64,000 nt of DNA. It comes from Epithemia pelagica (Eukaryota; Bacillariophyta; Bacillariophyceae; Surirellales; Surirellaceae). Numbering within the stretch: position 1 is the stretch's first letter; each line of letters begins with the position of its first letter. Position numbers and translations under genes: made by a program. Below the pieces are notes generated by a model. The model was not told where the DNA came from. It did no database searches and worked only from the letters and a program-made list of their open reading frames with translations. Location: assembly GCA_946965045.2 (NCBI GenBank), contig OX337228.1, positions 5,394,001-5,458,000 on the forward strand, in the 5' to 3' direction. Shown piece after piece: positions 41,876 through 51,448 of the stretch.

Positions 41876-44827
41876 TCATGCTTTGTGCTCCTCCTGTTCG
41901 GTATCCTTTCCATCATCATATGCGACAGGATTGATTGGTACCGCCAGATCCTCTTCGTCAATATCTGGGCGTTCAAGAAATTGGGCAATGTCACTTGTAA
42001 TGTTCTTTTGCAGAAACAGAAAATCAATGTAGCTATAACCAGCGACAGCGTTTGCTGCAAGCCAACCTCCGACAATACTGGCCGACAATGACCCATTTAC
42101 AGTTAGATCGGAGCCACCCAGGTACAATCCTGGGTATGGAGTGTCAGCTCTTACACCCTTGGCTGCGTATCGTTCGGGATTTTGCATCAGTGCACGATCG
42201 AGGGTGTTAGAGATCTCGGCATGAATTATTTTCCCCTCCAACTGTGGATATAAATCAATCACGTCTCGTCTGACTCTGTCAAGCAAACGATCAAAGTAGA
42301 TCTTTCGACCTTGAGCCGACTGTTTTGCAACATATAGTTTCGGTTTGCTCTCGAAGCATCTAACAATATCGTCATCTGCTTCAATTGTTACCACACATGT
42401 TGACACTTTGCCATGACGTTCTTCGAAGGAAGGGTCTTTGGCAGACGGAAAAGAAATGCTCATCCAAGACTTTCCATTTTCAAATTGAACAGGTCGTTTT
42501 CCTTTCGTTCTGGCCTCGTCGCTGCTCGTTGTGTTCGAGTTTGTGTCTTCTTGTGCGTTAATTGCATCATCAAGATTTTCTGCTGGCGTGGCATCGTCGG
42601 ACCATCCAATGTCCCCGTACGTAACCTGCCCAGTCTGCTGGTCCATTTGGTCCAACGCTCTGGCAGCATTTGGCAAGCGATAATAATCTGCCCCGGTAAT
42701 TTGAAGATCTTGCGACGTTCCGTCCAGGAGGAAGAGTGCTTTGAGGTATGGTCTGCGTTCCGACAAAGCTGGAAGACCCAGCGGAACTTTATGCCGGGAA
42801 CGGATTTCATCTGGCAAAATCCGAATAAAAGTGTCAATCAATCCAGTCATGGAGATGACAACAGGCTTATCCCCTTTCTTGTTGATCATATCATCGGAAA
42901 ACCGAAGGGATCGCCCATCATCAAGCTTCACGCCCACGCACTGAGGACCAGGAGTTGTCTCATTTTTTCCCTCTCCGCCGACGGTCGTTTGAGGTTCTCT
43001 TGTATTTGAAGTTTGAGGCGAATCTAAAAACAAGAGTTCTTTTACTCGAGCGCCTGTCACAACTTGCCCACCGTTGCGTTCAATTGTATTGGCTAGAGCA
43101 TGACAAAGAGCTCTTGGTCCACCAACGGGATAGTATACTCCTTCACCACTAATGACAGAGCTCAGATGCGTGATATGTGCTGCCAAACTGGCATTTTTTG
43201 GTCGAATGTTCTCCACCCGCATGCCAAGAGCAGCCATCAATGAGCGTGCTTGCGAGTTCAAAGGAAAACTCTGATTTAACAAGCTAGCAGCGTATCGAGT
43301 TGAGCATTCGCCGTAGGGAGACTTGCCCCTCGCGTTGTTTACGGTATCAGCAATTATCTTTGACGCATAGAAGAGACTGGACGATGTATTGATCTGCTCG
43401 CATGCGTTCAAGTAGGTGCCGGTGACTGAGTTTCCTGTTGTGCCATCAGAGTTTGGCCAACCATCTCCTAGATGTGATGCAGCTTCTTCCATCAGGTGTT
43501 CTTTTGTGTTATCCGCAGTTAGGATGGTTTTGAAGGTTCCACCTGATGGCCCAATCCCTGGGATTTCAAGAATTTCAAAAGCATGATTATCAGCTGTAGA
43601 TCCAACTCTAGCAAATCGAACTCCACCCTGACAGTCTGTCCGAGTGCAAAGTGCCGGAACCAGGAAGTTAAGTTGTTGGGAGAACTTTGACAGGTTTGCG
43701 TTGTGAATATCAAACGGCACATTTTTGTACATGGATGGAATCTTTTTGTTTTCCGTCATCGTAATGCAGCCACTGGCGTCCTCATTTGGTGACAGCAAGA
43801 GAATACGTCTCCCTGCTCTTGTAAGCAGCGCTCCAGTAAACAGGGCAGGCGCTCCTGATCCCAAAATGATTGTATCATATTCGATCAAGTTTTCCCCGAC
43901 AGTATTCAATTGCTTTCCAACAGTCTCTGCCAGTATCTTGTGCTTCTCTTGTGTCGTTTGGCATGCTTCGTAATAACTTTCAACCGCTGGAATGGGCCTT
44001 TTCATCTTTCCTATAGGCGCCCTTTTGCGTCTTGCTACAAGCCCCTGTATAGTTCCAACAATCAGAACCAGTGCCCACGGTTGAAGACCCACGAGAAAGA
44101 AAACAGCAGACAAGACCATAATCTCCCATCGCAATCTTCCGCGTTGCATCATGAAGAGAATAACAACCGCAGTCGACTTTGGAATAGGCGGGTCTGACTT
44201 TCTGAATGGGGAAAAGAACCCTGTTTCATACTTGCGCTGGATCAACCGAATCGCCTCTTCAACTTGTGGATTGTCCTTGATGAAAGGACGAAAAACACCA
44301 TATTTTTCTTCCATAAGCCGCTCAAACTTAGCTGCATTAGCTTGAGTTTTCCATCCACTTTCCTTCGAAAAGAAATGTCTTGAAGTTTCTTTAAATACGA
44401 ACTTCATTTCATCAATGGCGAACTCAGAATGAAACAAGGGCTTGTTGGGTGGTCGTATCGCGTCTAGGTCAACCTGTGGGGGGCTAACAGAGCTTCCATC
44501 AATTTCAATTTCTACTTCTCCTTCAACCGATTCATCGTTGGCCGTAGTCTTATTCTCACCCACTGATTGGCTAAGCTCTTGGAGTGCATCTTCGTACAGA
44601 AGTACTTCGTCCGCGTAGTGTTCGAGCACTGCATTTGCCACTTCTGTAAGCCGAGGGGCAAAGCATAAGGAGACAATATCAGGCGACAACTGACCGACAA
44701 CAACTTCTGGAGAAATATGCTTTGGTTTGCCCTGTGCCCCAGCTTTGATCCAGTGTCTGGATGCAGAAGGCTTTTTACCAATCCTCATTGTCGAACGATT
44801 GATCAAGATTGAATCATCTGCGTCCAT
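41876..44827 (-). CDS. FAD-dependent CrtISO/RetSat-like oxidoreductase with long N-terminal extension
   Basis: 983 aa from the ATG at 44827 (MDADDSILINRSTM), single exon. The flavin-binding start NLIEYDTIILGSGAPALFTG then RAGRRILLLSP lies near residue 315. The family's second region (YYPVGGPRALCHALANTIER followed by NGGQVVTGARV) and the C-terminal FAD loop (GLYLGGSDLTVNGSLSASIV GGWLAANAV) are clear. These place it with carotenoid isomerase, phytoene desaturase-like and retinol-saturase enzymes. The substrate is not evident. The about 310 residues before the FAD fold are unusual: an acidic soluble part and a hydrophobic hairpin (WEIMVLSAVFFLVGLQPWAL then VLIVGTIQGLVA, near residues 245-280). 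The family is normally 500-650 aa. No clear plastid leader is present with this start. Confidence 0.82.
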   Translation of the reverse strand: MDADDSILINRSTMRIGKKPSASRHWIKAGAQGKPKHISPEVVVGQLSPDIVSLCFAPRLTEVANAVLEHYADEVLLYEDALQELSQSVGENKTTANDESVEGEVEIEIDGSSVSPPQVDLDAIRPPNKPLFHSEFAIDEMKFVFKETSRHFFSKESGWKTQANAAKFERLMEEKYGVFRPFIKDNPQVEEAIRLIQRKYETGFFSPFRKSDPPIPKSTAVVILFMMQRGRLRWEIMVLSAVFFLVGLQPWALVLIVGTIQGLVARRKRAPIGKMKRPIPAVESYYEACQTTQEKHKILAETVGKQLNTVGENLIEYDTIILGSGAPALFTGALLTRAGRRILLLSPNEDASGCITMTENKKIPSMYKNVPFDIHNANLSKFSQQLNFLVPALCTRTDCQGGVRFARVGSTADNHAFEILEIPGIGPSGGTFKTILTADNTKEHLMEEAASHLGDGWPNSDGTTGNSVTGTYLNACEQINTSSSLFYASKIIADTVNNARGKSPYGECSTRYAASLLNQSFPLNSQARSLMAALGMRVENIRPKNASLAAHITHLSSVISGEGVYYPVGGPRALCHALANTIERNGGQVVTGARVKELLFLDSPQTSNTREPQTTVGGEGKNETTPGPQCVGVKLDDGRSLRFSDDMINKKGDKPVVISMTGLIDTFIRILPDEIRSRHKVPLGLPALSERRPYLKALFLLDGTSQDLQITGADYYRLPNAARALDQMDQQTGQVTYGDIGWSDDATPAENLDDAINAQEDTNSNTTSSDEARTKGKRPVQFENGKSWMSISFPSAKDPSFEERHGKVSTCVVTIEADDDIVRCFESKPKLYVAKQSAQGRKIYFDRLLDRVRRDVIDLYPQLEGKIIHAEISNTLDRALMQNPERYAAKGVRADTPYPGLYLGGSDLTVNGSLSASIVGGWLAANAVAGYSYIDFLFLQKNITSDIAQFLERPDIDEEDLAVPINPVAYDDGKDTEQEEHKA

Positions 44828-45110
44828 CGTAATCGCATCCAGAGGATGGACTTCCACGTGGAAAAGAATCAGGAAATTTAAAGCGACCCATAAATGACTC
44901 AAATGCTTTGTCGAGGGTGGGGCGCATGGTGCGTCAGTGCGTGAGACGGGGGGAATCTTTCACCCTCTTGTCATGAACACGAAGTGTTTTCTAACACGTA
45001 CGTGAATCAAGTGCAGTGACACCCAACATTTGCCTCTGTCGTTCTCGTTAACTCGTATTGGCAGTCGGTAGGATTTCGGTGAAGGACACCATTACGGACG
45101 TGTACCAACA

Positions 45111-46398
45111 ATGATGAAACGAATCTTGGTTGTGTTGGCCGTCGCCTTCAGTGTGTCGGCAACTTCGGCCTTTGCCCTTAAACCAGTAGGCCGAGGGCTG
45201 AAGAAGGCCGGCCCTGGAAAAATCGCTGCTCCGAAGTGCGTACCAAACCCTGTCTTCTGTGATCCTAAAGACACACACTGTCTTTTTTAGTTCGCTCTGA
45301 AGTCTTGATCGTCGCTGCTGTAGAATGAACTTTGAAGTATTCTCACCATAGCATTTTGGTATTACTTTTTTTGACAGGCTCGCGATATCTAAAGCTTCGG
45401 ACAAGAAAGCCGTGCGCCTTGCTGCCTCCACCGCCGCAGACTCCCCGAAAGAGGGAAAGGGTGCCTTCGAAACTATTCAAGTTGGTATTTACTTTGCTCT
45501 TTGGTACCTTTTCAACATTGCTTACAATATTTACAATAAGCAGGCGCTCAACCTTATCGATTATCCATGGACGATTGCCACTATCCAGATGGCTACAGGC
45601 ATTCTGTATTTCGCTCCCCTCTGGCTTTTTGGTATCCGCAAGGCTCCCAAATTGAGCATGTCTGAGCTCGGAACCTTGTTTCCTATTGCTTTGTGCCATA
45701 CCGGTGTGCACGTCGGGGCCGTCATCGCCCTTGGAGCTGGCGCTGTTTCCTTCGCACACATTGTGAAGGCCTCTGAACCTGTTGTCACGTGCGCCTTGAA
45801 CGCTATCCTTTTGGGGCAAATCCTCCCTGTCAGCGTGTACATGACTTTGATTCCCATCATCGCAGGTGTCGGTCTTGCGTCGCTGAAGGAGCTTTCCTTC
45901 TCGGTGCTGGCCTTGGCAGCTGCCATGCTTTCCAACGTTTCTTCGGCTGCCCGGGGTGTCCTCTCAAAGAAGACAATGTCTGGCAAGCAGATCGGTGAGA
46001 ACTTGGACGCTCAAAATTTGTATGCCGTCCTAACAGCAATCTCCACATTGGTTCTTATTCCTGTGACATTCGCGCTCGAGGGAACTAGTTTCTTCTCGGC
46101 CTTCAAGTCCGTTGTTGCCAAGGGTGACTTCACCAACAAGTCGCTTTCCTTGCTTCTCTTTTTGGGTGGTGCTTCGTACTATGCGTATAACGAAGTTGCT
46201 TTCCTTGCGTTGGGCAAGGTGAACCCTGTGACTCACGCTGTCGGTAACACTATCAAGCGAGTTGTCATTATTGTTGCCTCCGTCATTGCGTTCAAGGTTC
46301 CGATGAGCACAGGAAGTGTGATTGGTTCTTCCATCGCTATTGCTGGGACCCTTATGTATTCGCTTGCGATGAATGCTGCCAAATCCAAGAAGGCCTAG
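45111..46398 (+). CDS. TPT: Triose-phosphate/phosphate translocator, plastid
   Basis: Two exons: 45111-45235 and 45378-46398, with a 142-nt GT-AG intron. The product is 381 aa. Exon 1 gives a signal peptide and plastid motif (MMKRILVVLAVAFSVSATSA then FAL). Exon 2 is the translocator: FALWYLFNIAYNIYNKQALN, IALCHTGVHVGAVIALGAGA, VSFAHIVKASEPVV, ISNV-like LSNVSSAARGVLSKK, ASYYAYNEVAFLALGKVNPV and THAVGNTIKRVVIIVASVIA. The conserved Lys and Arg of the substrate site are in VKASEP, YYAYNEVAFL and NTIKRV. It exchanges triose phosphate or related C3 compounds for phosphate across a plastid membrane. Which envelope membrane is not shown. Divergent from the FAD enzyme gene (283 bp). Confidence 0.95.
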
Positions 46399-46719
46399 AC
46401 ATCGCCTCTACTGGGATTGTTTCTGTTAGATTTACGCTGTTTGACTTTCTCGTTGAAAGCCAAAATCGTACGTAGGCGGGGATGTCTGGTCCCTCAGGTA
46501 AGACTTTCCATTTTACACATACCACAAATCACGCACTATATTTGTCCTGGTGGAAGAAATGTTAATGATAGCTCTGATACTACTTTTAAAAGAGCGTTGT
46601 TCGTTTGTATTTCGTTGCCAATGTTCAGTTTTTTCTACAAATAATGGACATAAGTATCCACATCCGATCCCACAGATGACCCATTTGCTGGTCCACAGAG
46701 AATCTGACGCACGTCTCGC
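46399..46719. other. 3' flank of the translocator gene
   Basis: No gene is supported. It presumably includes the 3' UTR of the translocator. The next element starts at 46720. Confidence 0.4.
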
Positions 46720-47342
46720 GGTAAGGGCTGGGTAAGCCGATCCATGTTCGGCTAGGTAGGTTCAGTACATTAAGCTACGTAGTACTATTTTCATGACTGT
46801 AACAAGTGGGGCGGATGGTCACACCGAGTCGCAAATTGAAAACTTGCTGCCACGAGAAACAATGCAAAGTGGAAGCCATCGCTCGACAATGGTGGAAGCC
46901 GTCACCCCCATGGCCATAACTTCCTCAATAATAGAGCTTGACTCGACCGCTTTGACAATAAGATTATTTACTACTAGAGTGACTATGCTTTCAATTCGGT
47001 CGAGTCAGCATTGAAAAATGAGTGAGTTAGGGCGGTCGTTCGATTTCATCACTGCAGAAAAATGAGTATACCTTTTGATCCAACGCGACAAATCTTCTGT
47101 AGCTGCAGAACACAGTAATACTAGCAAACTCAAACAACTTACAGTAGTAGGATGTTGATGCGATGCATCGGTAAATGCATGCGGCATCAACGGATCTCGC
47201 CGTCATCGTAGAGTGTTTTTGCATTTTTTCGGACTTCCCACCATTTCAGGTATGACGTGTACTATGGGATTTTATGTACAATACGTAGCTTTTGTGCTGA
47301 ACCTACCTAGCCGAACATGGATCGGCTTACCCAGCCCTTACC
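46720..47342. mobile_element. Non-autonomous terminal-inverted-repeat element (MITE-like)
   Basis: The left end GGTAAGGGCTGGGTAAGCCG continuing to about 46768 and the right end (about 47294-47342) are inverted copies over about 49 bp with one or two mismatches. They are followed by a weaker match (AAGCTACGTA). The interior of about 520 bp has no transposase-like frame. I could not identify a clear target duplication. The right terminus lies 92 bp upstream of the MgtE-like ATG, so the element may supply part of that gene's promoter. Confidence 0.8.
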
Positions 47343-47434
47343 ACAACCCGTGTAAATTTTTGAGAGAACCATGTCATTTCAGTCTCGAGTGGTTAAGACC
47401 GCCAAGAACATCAAGGCATCACTTCCTCATTCTC

Positions 47435-48277
47435 ATGGTCTCCGTCCATAGCCTGCTTATTGGATTATTCTTATCCACCGGGATCCTCTCCTCATTCACT
47501 AGCGAACTAAGTTGTGCGATGGTTGAAGGCAGCCCTCGAGCGGATAGCAACGTCCCGGAGATGTCAGTATTGAGGGAACTGAAAGAACAGATACACAAGC
47601 AGAACATCGAAATTGAATCATTAAGGACTCAGCTATCACGCAAGAAGGGTCAAGGCGGCGTATCAGCACCATCTCATGGTCATGGAGGAGGTGGAGATTC
47701 TTCCAAAGAAGAAATCATTGCTTACGTGAGCGAATCATTTTATAGCATCGCCTCTAAGAGAATAGGATGGTTGGGCCTATTTTTGGTGTCGTTATCCATG
47801 ACGGCTCTGATAATGAATGGATTTGAACATACGCTGGAGCGACAGATTGAACTTGCGTATTTCGTCCCTTTGCTTGCCGGTCATGGCGGAAACGTTGGGG
47901 GCCAGGCTGTGGGCACGGTTCTGTCCGCACTGTCGGCAGGTGTTGTGGCACTACAGGACGCTCCACGGATAATTGGGAAAGAAGCGTTGTCTGGACTCGC
48001 AATGGGCTCTGTGTTGGGTATAATGGTTGGACTTGTGGCGCATGTTGTCATGGGAATATCAACCCATGTCGCGGCCGCGGTGTTTTGCACACTGCCACTT
48101 GTGTCATTGATTGCTGCTACACTGGGATCCACTATACCTTTTGCCTGCATCGCTGTGGGACTTGACCCAAAAGTTATCGCTGCCCCCGCCATGACCAGTT
48201 TTGTAGATGTCACTGGGTTGATGTCCTATTTTCTCATTGCAAATCAAGTCTTTGCAATATTCGGAGTCGAGTTGTAG
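47435..48277 (+). CDS. MgtE/SLC41-type divalent cation (Mg2+) transporter, membrane domain
   Basis: 280 aa from the ATG at 47435. The open frame extends up to 47213 but that part is encoded by the terminal repeat of the MITE-like element, so I exclude it. A signal-like hydrophobic start (LLIGLFLSTGILSSFTS) is followed by a coiled-coil (VLRELKEQIHKQNIEIESLR) and a Gly/His linker. The MgtE membrane domain follows: RIGWLGLFLVSLSMTALIMN, FVPLLAGHGGNVGGQAVGTV (the family's P-L-x-G-x-G-G-N-x-G-x-Q signature), then three or four more spans and APAMTSFVDVTGLMSYF. Only one MgtE repeat is present, and no CBS or N domain. A half-size transporter would have to dimerise. An additional upstream exon cannot be excluded. 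Confidence 0.85.
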   Translation: MVSVHSLLIGLFLSTGILSSFTSELSCAMVEGSPRADSNVPEMSVLRELKEQIHKQNIEIESLRTQLSRKKGQGGVSAPSHGHGGGGDSSKEEIIAYVSESFYSIASKRIGWLGLFLVSLSMTALIMNGFEHTLERQIELAYFVPLLAGHGGNVGGQAVGTVLSALSAGVVALQDAPRIIGKEALSGLAMGSVLGIMVGLVAHVVMGISTHVAAAVFCTLPLVSLIAATLGSTIPFACIAVGLDPKVIAAPAMTSFVDVTGLMSYFLIANQVFAIFGVEL

Positions 48278-48484
48278 TAAACACTTTATCAATGGGTTGT
48301 CGTTGCCGGCGGCTTAGCTATTGCGCCTACTATGTCTGACTCCAGTGCTTTGACGGCAGCGAAAAGGCTACTTGTATTGAAGTCGAAAGTTGTTCTTATG
48401 ACCAAAAAAGGGTATTTTCGGTAACGAAAAGATTAGTCTACCGCTCTAGTTATGGCACCGGATACAGATACAGAAGTTGATTCT

Positions 48485-50282
48485 CTACTTGGTATCAATA
48501 TTCTTGGTAAACGCCTCTTTCCACGTGACATGCTTCGCTAGTAACGTATGGACAAAACTTTGCCGATCACGTCGAGCGACGAGGACAATTACTTCCGAAA
48601 ACTTGCCGAAGAAGGAAGCCAGCATCATCAAGCCAAACAAAAACAGCAATGGGAAATAAGCCAAGTCAGCTCCAATTATGCCTCCCGGTTCCAAGAAAAA
48701 ATCACCAAGACCCACGGTTGTAGTGGAAACGTAGGCAAACCAATATGAATCATTCATTGCAAATGTCTCATTTAGTCTGTCTTTTTTCCACTGAACCACA
48801 ATTGCTGCGATAACAACCATCCATGCATAGTAAAAGGAACCCCACATTATACATGCTATCCATGGTTGGGCAAGAACCTTCAAACCATTTCGTGTTACAA
48901 AATCATCGACTACATGGCTTGAAATAGAACCTGCAGCACCGAGGATCGCAGCAAATGCCAGAATGGACAAGAAGCCGATCGTGAAAACCAATGCTTGACC
49001 AGCGGTCGAGGCTGGAGCTTGATTTCCGTAACCAATCTGCAGTGACGTGTGGCCCTTTCAATCACTCCCACACAAAAGATCACTCTTACCGTAGTTTGAA
49101 CTGTGAACCAAAACCATGCTTTTGATGGGGAAAAAGACGAAAGAAGATGAAAACCATCATTCCAGTAAGATGGACGTGGTTGAAAGACAATCGACCAACA
49201 GTCCACTAAGCTCACCTGCAGCAGGAGCGTTCAAATTGCACTCACTGCCTCCATTCGCGTCACGCGCAGCTTCCTGAGTTGCAATTTTAAATGCGTCCGT
49301 CTGATCAAAGCCATCCTCAATCAGTTGTAGGTAGTATAAGTCGAACAGTCTCTGTCTATCGAGTTCCCAAGTTCTTGTAAACCAGTCAGTTTGTCCCTCC
49401 ACTGATCTCTGTTCTGGCGTTAGCTGTCCACCACGGAATGATCTTGTTCCGTCTGCTCCGTCGAAGCATCTAATCCAATCAAATGAGAGCTCCTGAGAAC
49501 TTGTGATAAGAGTCGCAACGGATTGACTAAGGAGTGAATCAGCGTTTGCCTGTGCTTCATTCCCGCAGTCTTCCATGAAAGAAAAAAATTGCTCTGGATC
49601 AGAGAACACACCGTCAGCGTCTCTTAAAGAGTCTGGGAAATCGAGAGATCCTTTGTCTGCAACAATCTGAAGGATCTCTTTGCCACTTGGAAACCTCACC
49701 GTATGATTCTGGATAAGATTTGATATCGCAGCAGGGACAGTTCGTCCAATGTCTGTAATATTGTTATTTTTAAGTACAATAGCGCACATACCCGAGGTAT
49801 CACTTGTGTAAGGTTTGTCACAACCTTCGCAGACATGTTTGCATAGAAGATCTAGATACGCAAAGAAGCAAATTTTGAGACAACAGGTTAACAAAGCAGA
49901 GTTTGAAACAAATTTCACAAACCTGTTCTACGGCATTGTTATTCGCCTCAATTTCCGCAGGGGCTTCGTATTCGCAGAGCTTGGCACCGAAGCCCAAGCT
50001 CAAGAGTACGAGCGCAAACAGTGGGACGATGACTCCAACACAAACGGCTGATGTACGTGGGAACCTCGACAGGCAAAACCCAGTCACAGGCCACCGAAGC
50101 AACTTCAGATATGCCTTGCTAGGCAAATTTTTCTTCTTGAGTTTTCCCTTCTTCTCTGGCCGACGAATTGAAGGTAGGGTCCATTGCCTTCGTTTGTCTT
50201 TCGTCGCCGACATGAACATCGCATTCTTGCTGGAGCAGGTCACTTGGATCATTTCGATTTTCCACAGCCTCCGGTCCATCAT
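48485..50282 (-). CDS. Two-pore-domain potassium channel with large extracellular loop
   Basis: Four exons: 49919-50282, 49216-49851, 49090-49118 (29 nt) and 48485-49036. Introns are 67, 97 and 53 nt, all GT-AG. The product is 526 aa. Span 1 is TSAVCVGVIVPLFALVLLSL. An about 230-residue loop with many Cys, Asp and Glu follows. The first pore, WFWFTVQTTIGYGNQAP, is rebuilt exactly from the micro-exon and exon 4. Two spans and the second pore STTTVGLGDFF follow, then a last span (FPLLFLFGLMMLASFFG). The filters GYG and GLG are K+-selective (the second is the common GLG/GFG variant). The N-terminus is uncertain: a different open frame from an ATG at 50370 also reaches this region. Divergent from the HesB-like gene. 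Confidence 0.85.
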
Positions 50283-50662
50283 CAGAACTTCTCAATCCCG
50301 CGTCAATAGCCTCGCATTCTTCCGATGTAGAAGAGTTACATGATGACCGACCCAGGCTGTTGTTGGACATTCTGTCCGATTATTGCTCTCTGTCTTTAGA
50401 ATTTTCAAAATCGTTTGTCTCGTCTCCATTCTCTAGCTAGCGATCAGTCTACAGCCATAAAGTGAGAAGCTACTCGTACTCCTCTACTCTCTCTCTCTAG
50501 GAGTACTACCTAGCTACTCCTCTACTCTCTAGAGCTAGAGCTAGTAGCACTCTAGCTAGAGCTAGAGGAGTAGGAGTAGTAGATCTTTCACATATCCTGA
50601 ATCACGAACAAGACCACCACCCACCCACCACCCAATTCTGCACTTTTTTCTACATCTTGACG
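50283..50662. promoter_or_regulatory. Divergent promoter region with CTAG/ACTCCTA tract
   Basis: The K+ channel and HesB-like genes diverge from here. From about 50455 to 50585 the sequence is nearly all CTACTC, CTCTCTCT, CTAGAG, GGAGTAC and GAGTAGGAGTAG words. This forms a long low-complexity and partly self-complementary tract. Confidence 0.5.
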
Positions 50663-51376
50663 ATGATACAGCGCCTACTACTGCCTTATCCTTATGGATT
50701 GTTGCCTCGTTCCAGAGGCATGCCGCTCTTTCGCCGACTTTCAGCACATTCAAGTAGGATGATCACGTTCAGAAAGTCGCTATTCATCAATATCGACGTA
50801 GAGGAATTGTCGAGTTTAAATCCCAAAATGAATCTGGTGAATAACTCATTGGACCTGACGTCGGTTGGTTTGCGGTCTCCGTCTTGTAAAAGACTATTCT
50901 CGTCGTCTCCTTTTGATAGAAACAATCATACTACAGGAACGATCAGCGATAAGGGGAAAACACAAGAAAAGCGTCCCCGTCGACCGTTGAAAGTAGTCCC
51001 GTTGAAACCTGCGGTCGATGTAGCCCCGAAGGCTCGCCAGTTCTTTATTCAGTTGCTGAGGGACCCTCCGCGGCCGGAGATCTGTGGAGTTCGCTTGAGC
51101 TACAAGCAAGCTTCGTCTGGGGAGCCAAGGATGGTATTCTCGTTTGAATTCGTTACACCTGATCAGTTAGACAAATTTGACGAAGAGGTCCCGTTGGATC
51201 TTGATTCGGACACAAACCAAAGTGGAGTGGAAGAAACAGAATCATCTACATCTCCGGCTTTGTTTGTTTCGGGTAGTGCTTTTCTCAAGGTGCTAGGAGC
51301 CACAGTGGATGTTGATGATCGGTTCTTACCGATCCTTTACGACAAGGAAGGGAACCGTATGGACCCCAACGCATAG
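50663..51376 (+). CDS. HesB/IscA-like protein lacking cysteine ligands (tentative), probably mitochondrial
   Basis: 237 aa from the ATG at 50663. The first about 100 residues are Arg/Ser-rich with few acids early on (MIQRLLLPYPYGLLPRSRGM), fitting an organelle leader. The conserved part (about residues 110-237) has KARQFFIQLLRDPPRPEICG, VRLSYKQASSGEPRMVFSFE and LFVSGSAFLKVLGATVDVDD, which follow the beta pattern of A-type Fe-S carriers (GxR..Y...GxS...Y.F and V.D..S...L.G..VD). The three Cys that bind iron or Fe-S in IscA/HesB are absent; the protein ends PILYDKEGNRMDPNA where CxC would follow. It may be a divergent, non-metal-binding family member. It is 72 bp ahead of the AAA gene on the same strand. 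Confidence 0.55.
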   Translation: MIQRLLLPYPYGLLPRSRGMPLFRRLSAHSSRMITFRKSLFINIDVEELSSLNPKMNLVNNSLDLTSVGLRSPSCKRLFSSSPFDRNNHTTGTISDKGKTQEKRPRRPLKVVPLKPAVDVAPKARQFFIQLLRDPPRPEICGVRLSYKQASSGEPRMVFSFEFVTPDQLDKFDEEVPLDLDSDTNQSGVEETESSTSPALFVSGSAFLKVLGATVDVDDRFLPILYDKEGNRMDPNA

Positions 51377-51448
51377 CTTCGCTCGGCCTGGCTTCTTGGT
51401 CGTGATCGCGCATTCGCCGTCCACGCGCCGGACCTCCTACTTCCTGAG

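Noticed and set aside
47213-47434. Upstream extension of the MgtE-like protein
   Set aside because: These codons are encoded by the terminal repeat of a MITE-like element and include no conserved part. The ATG at 47435 is more likely.
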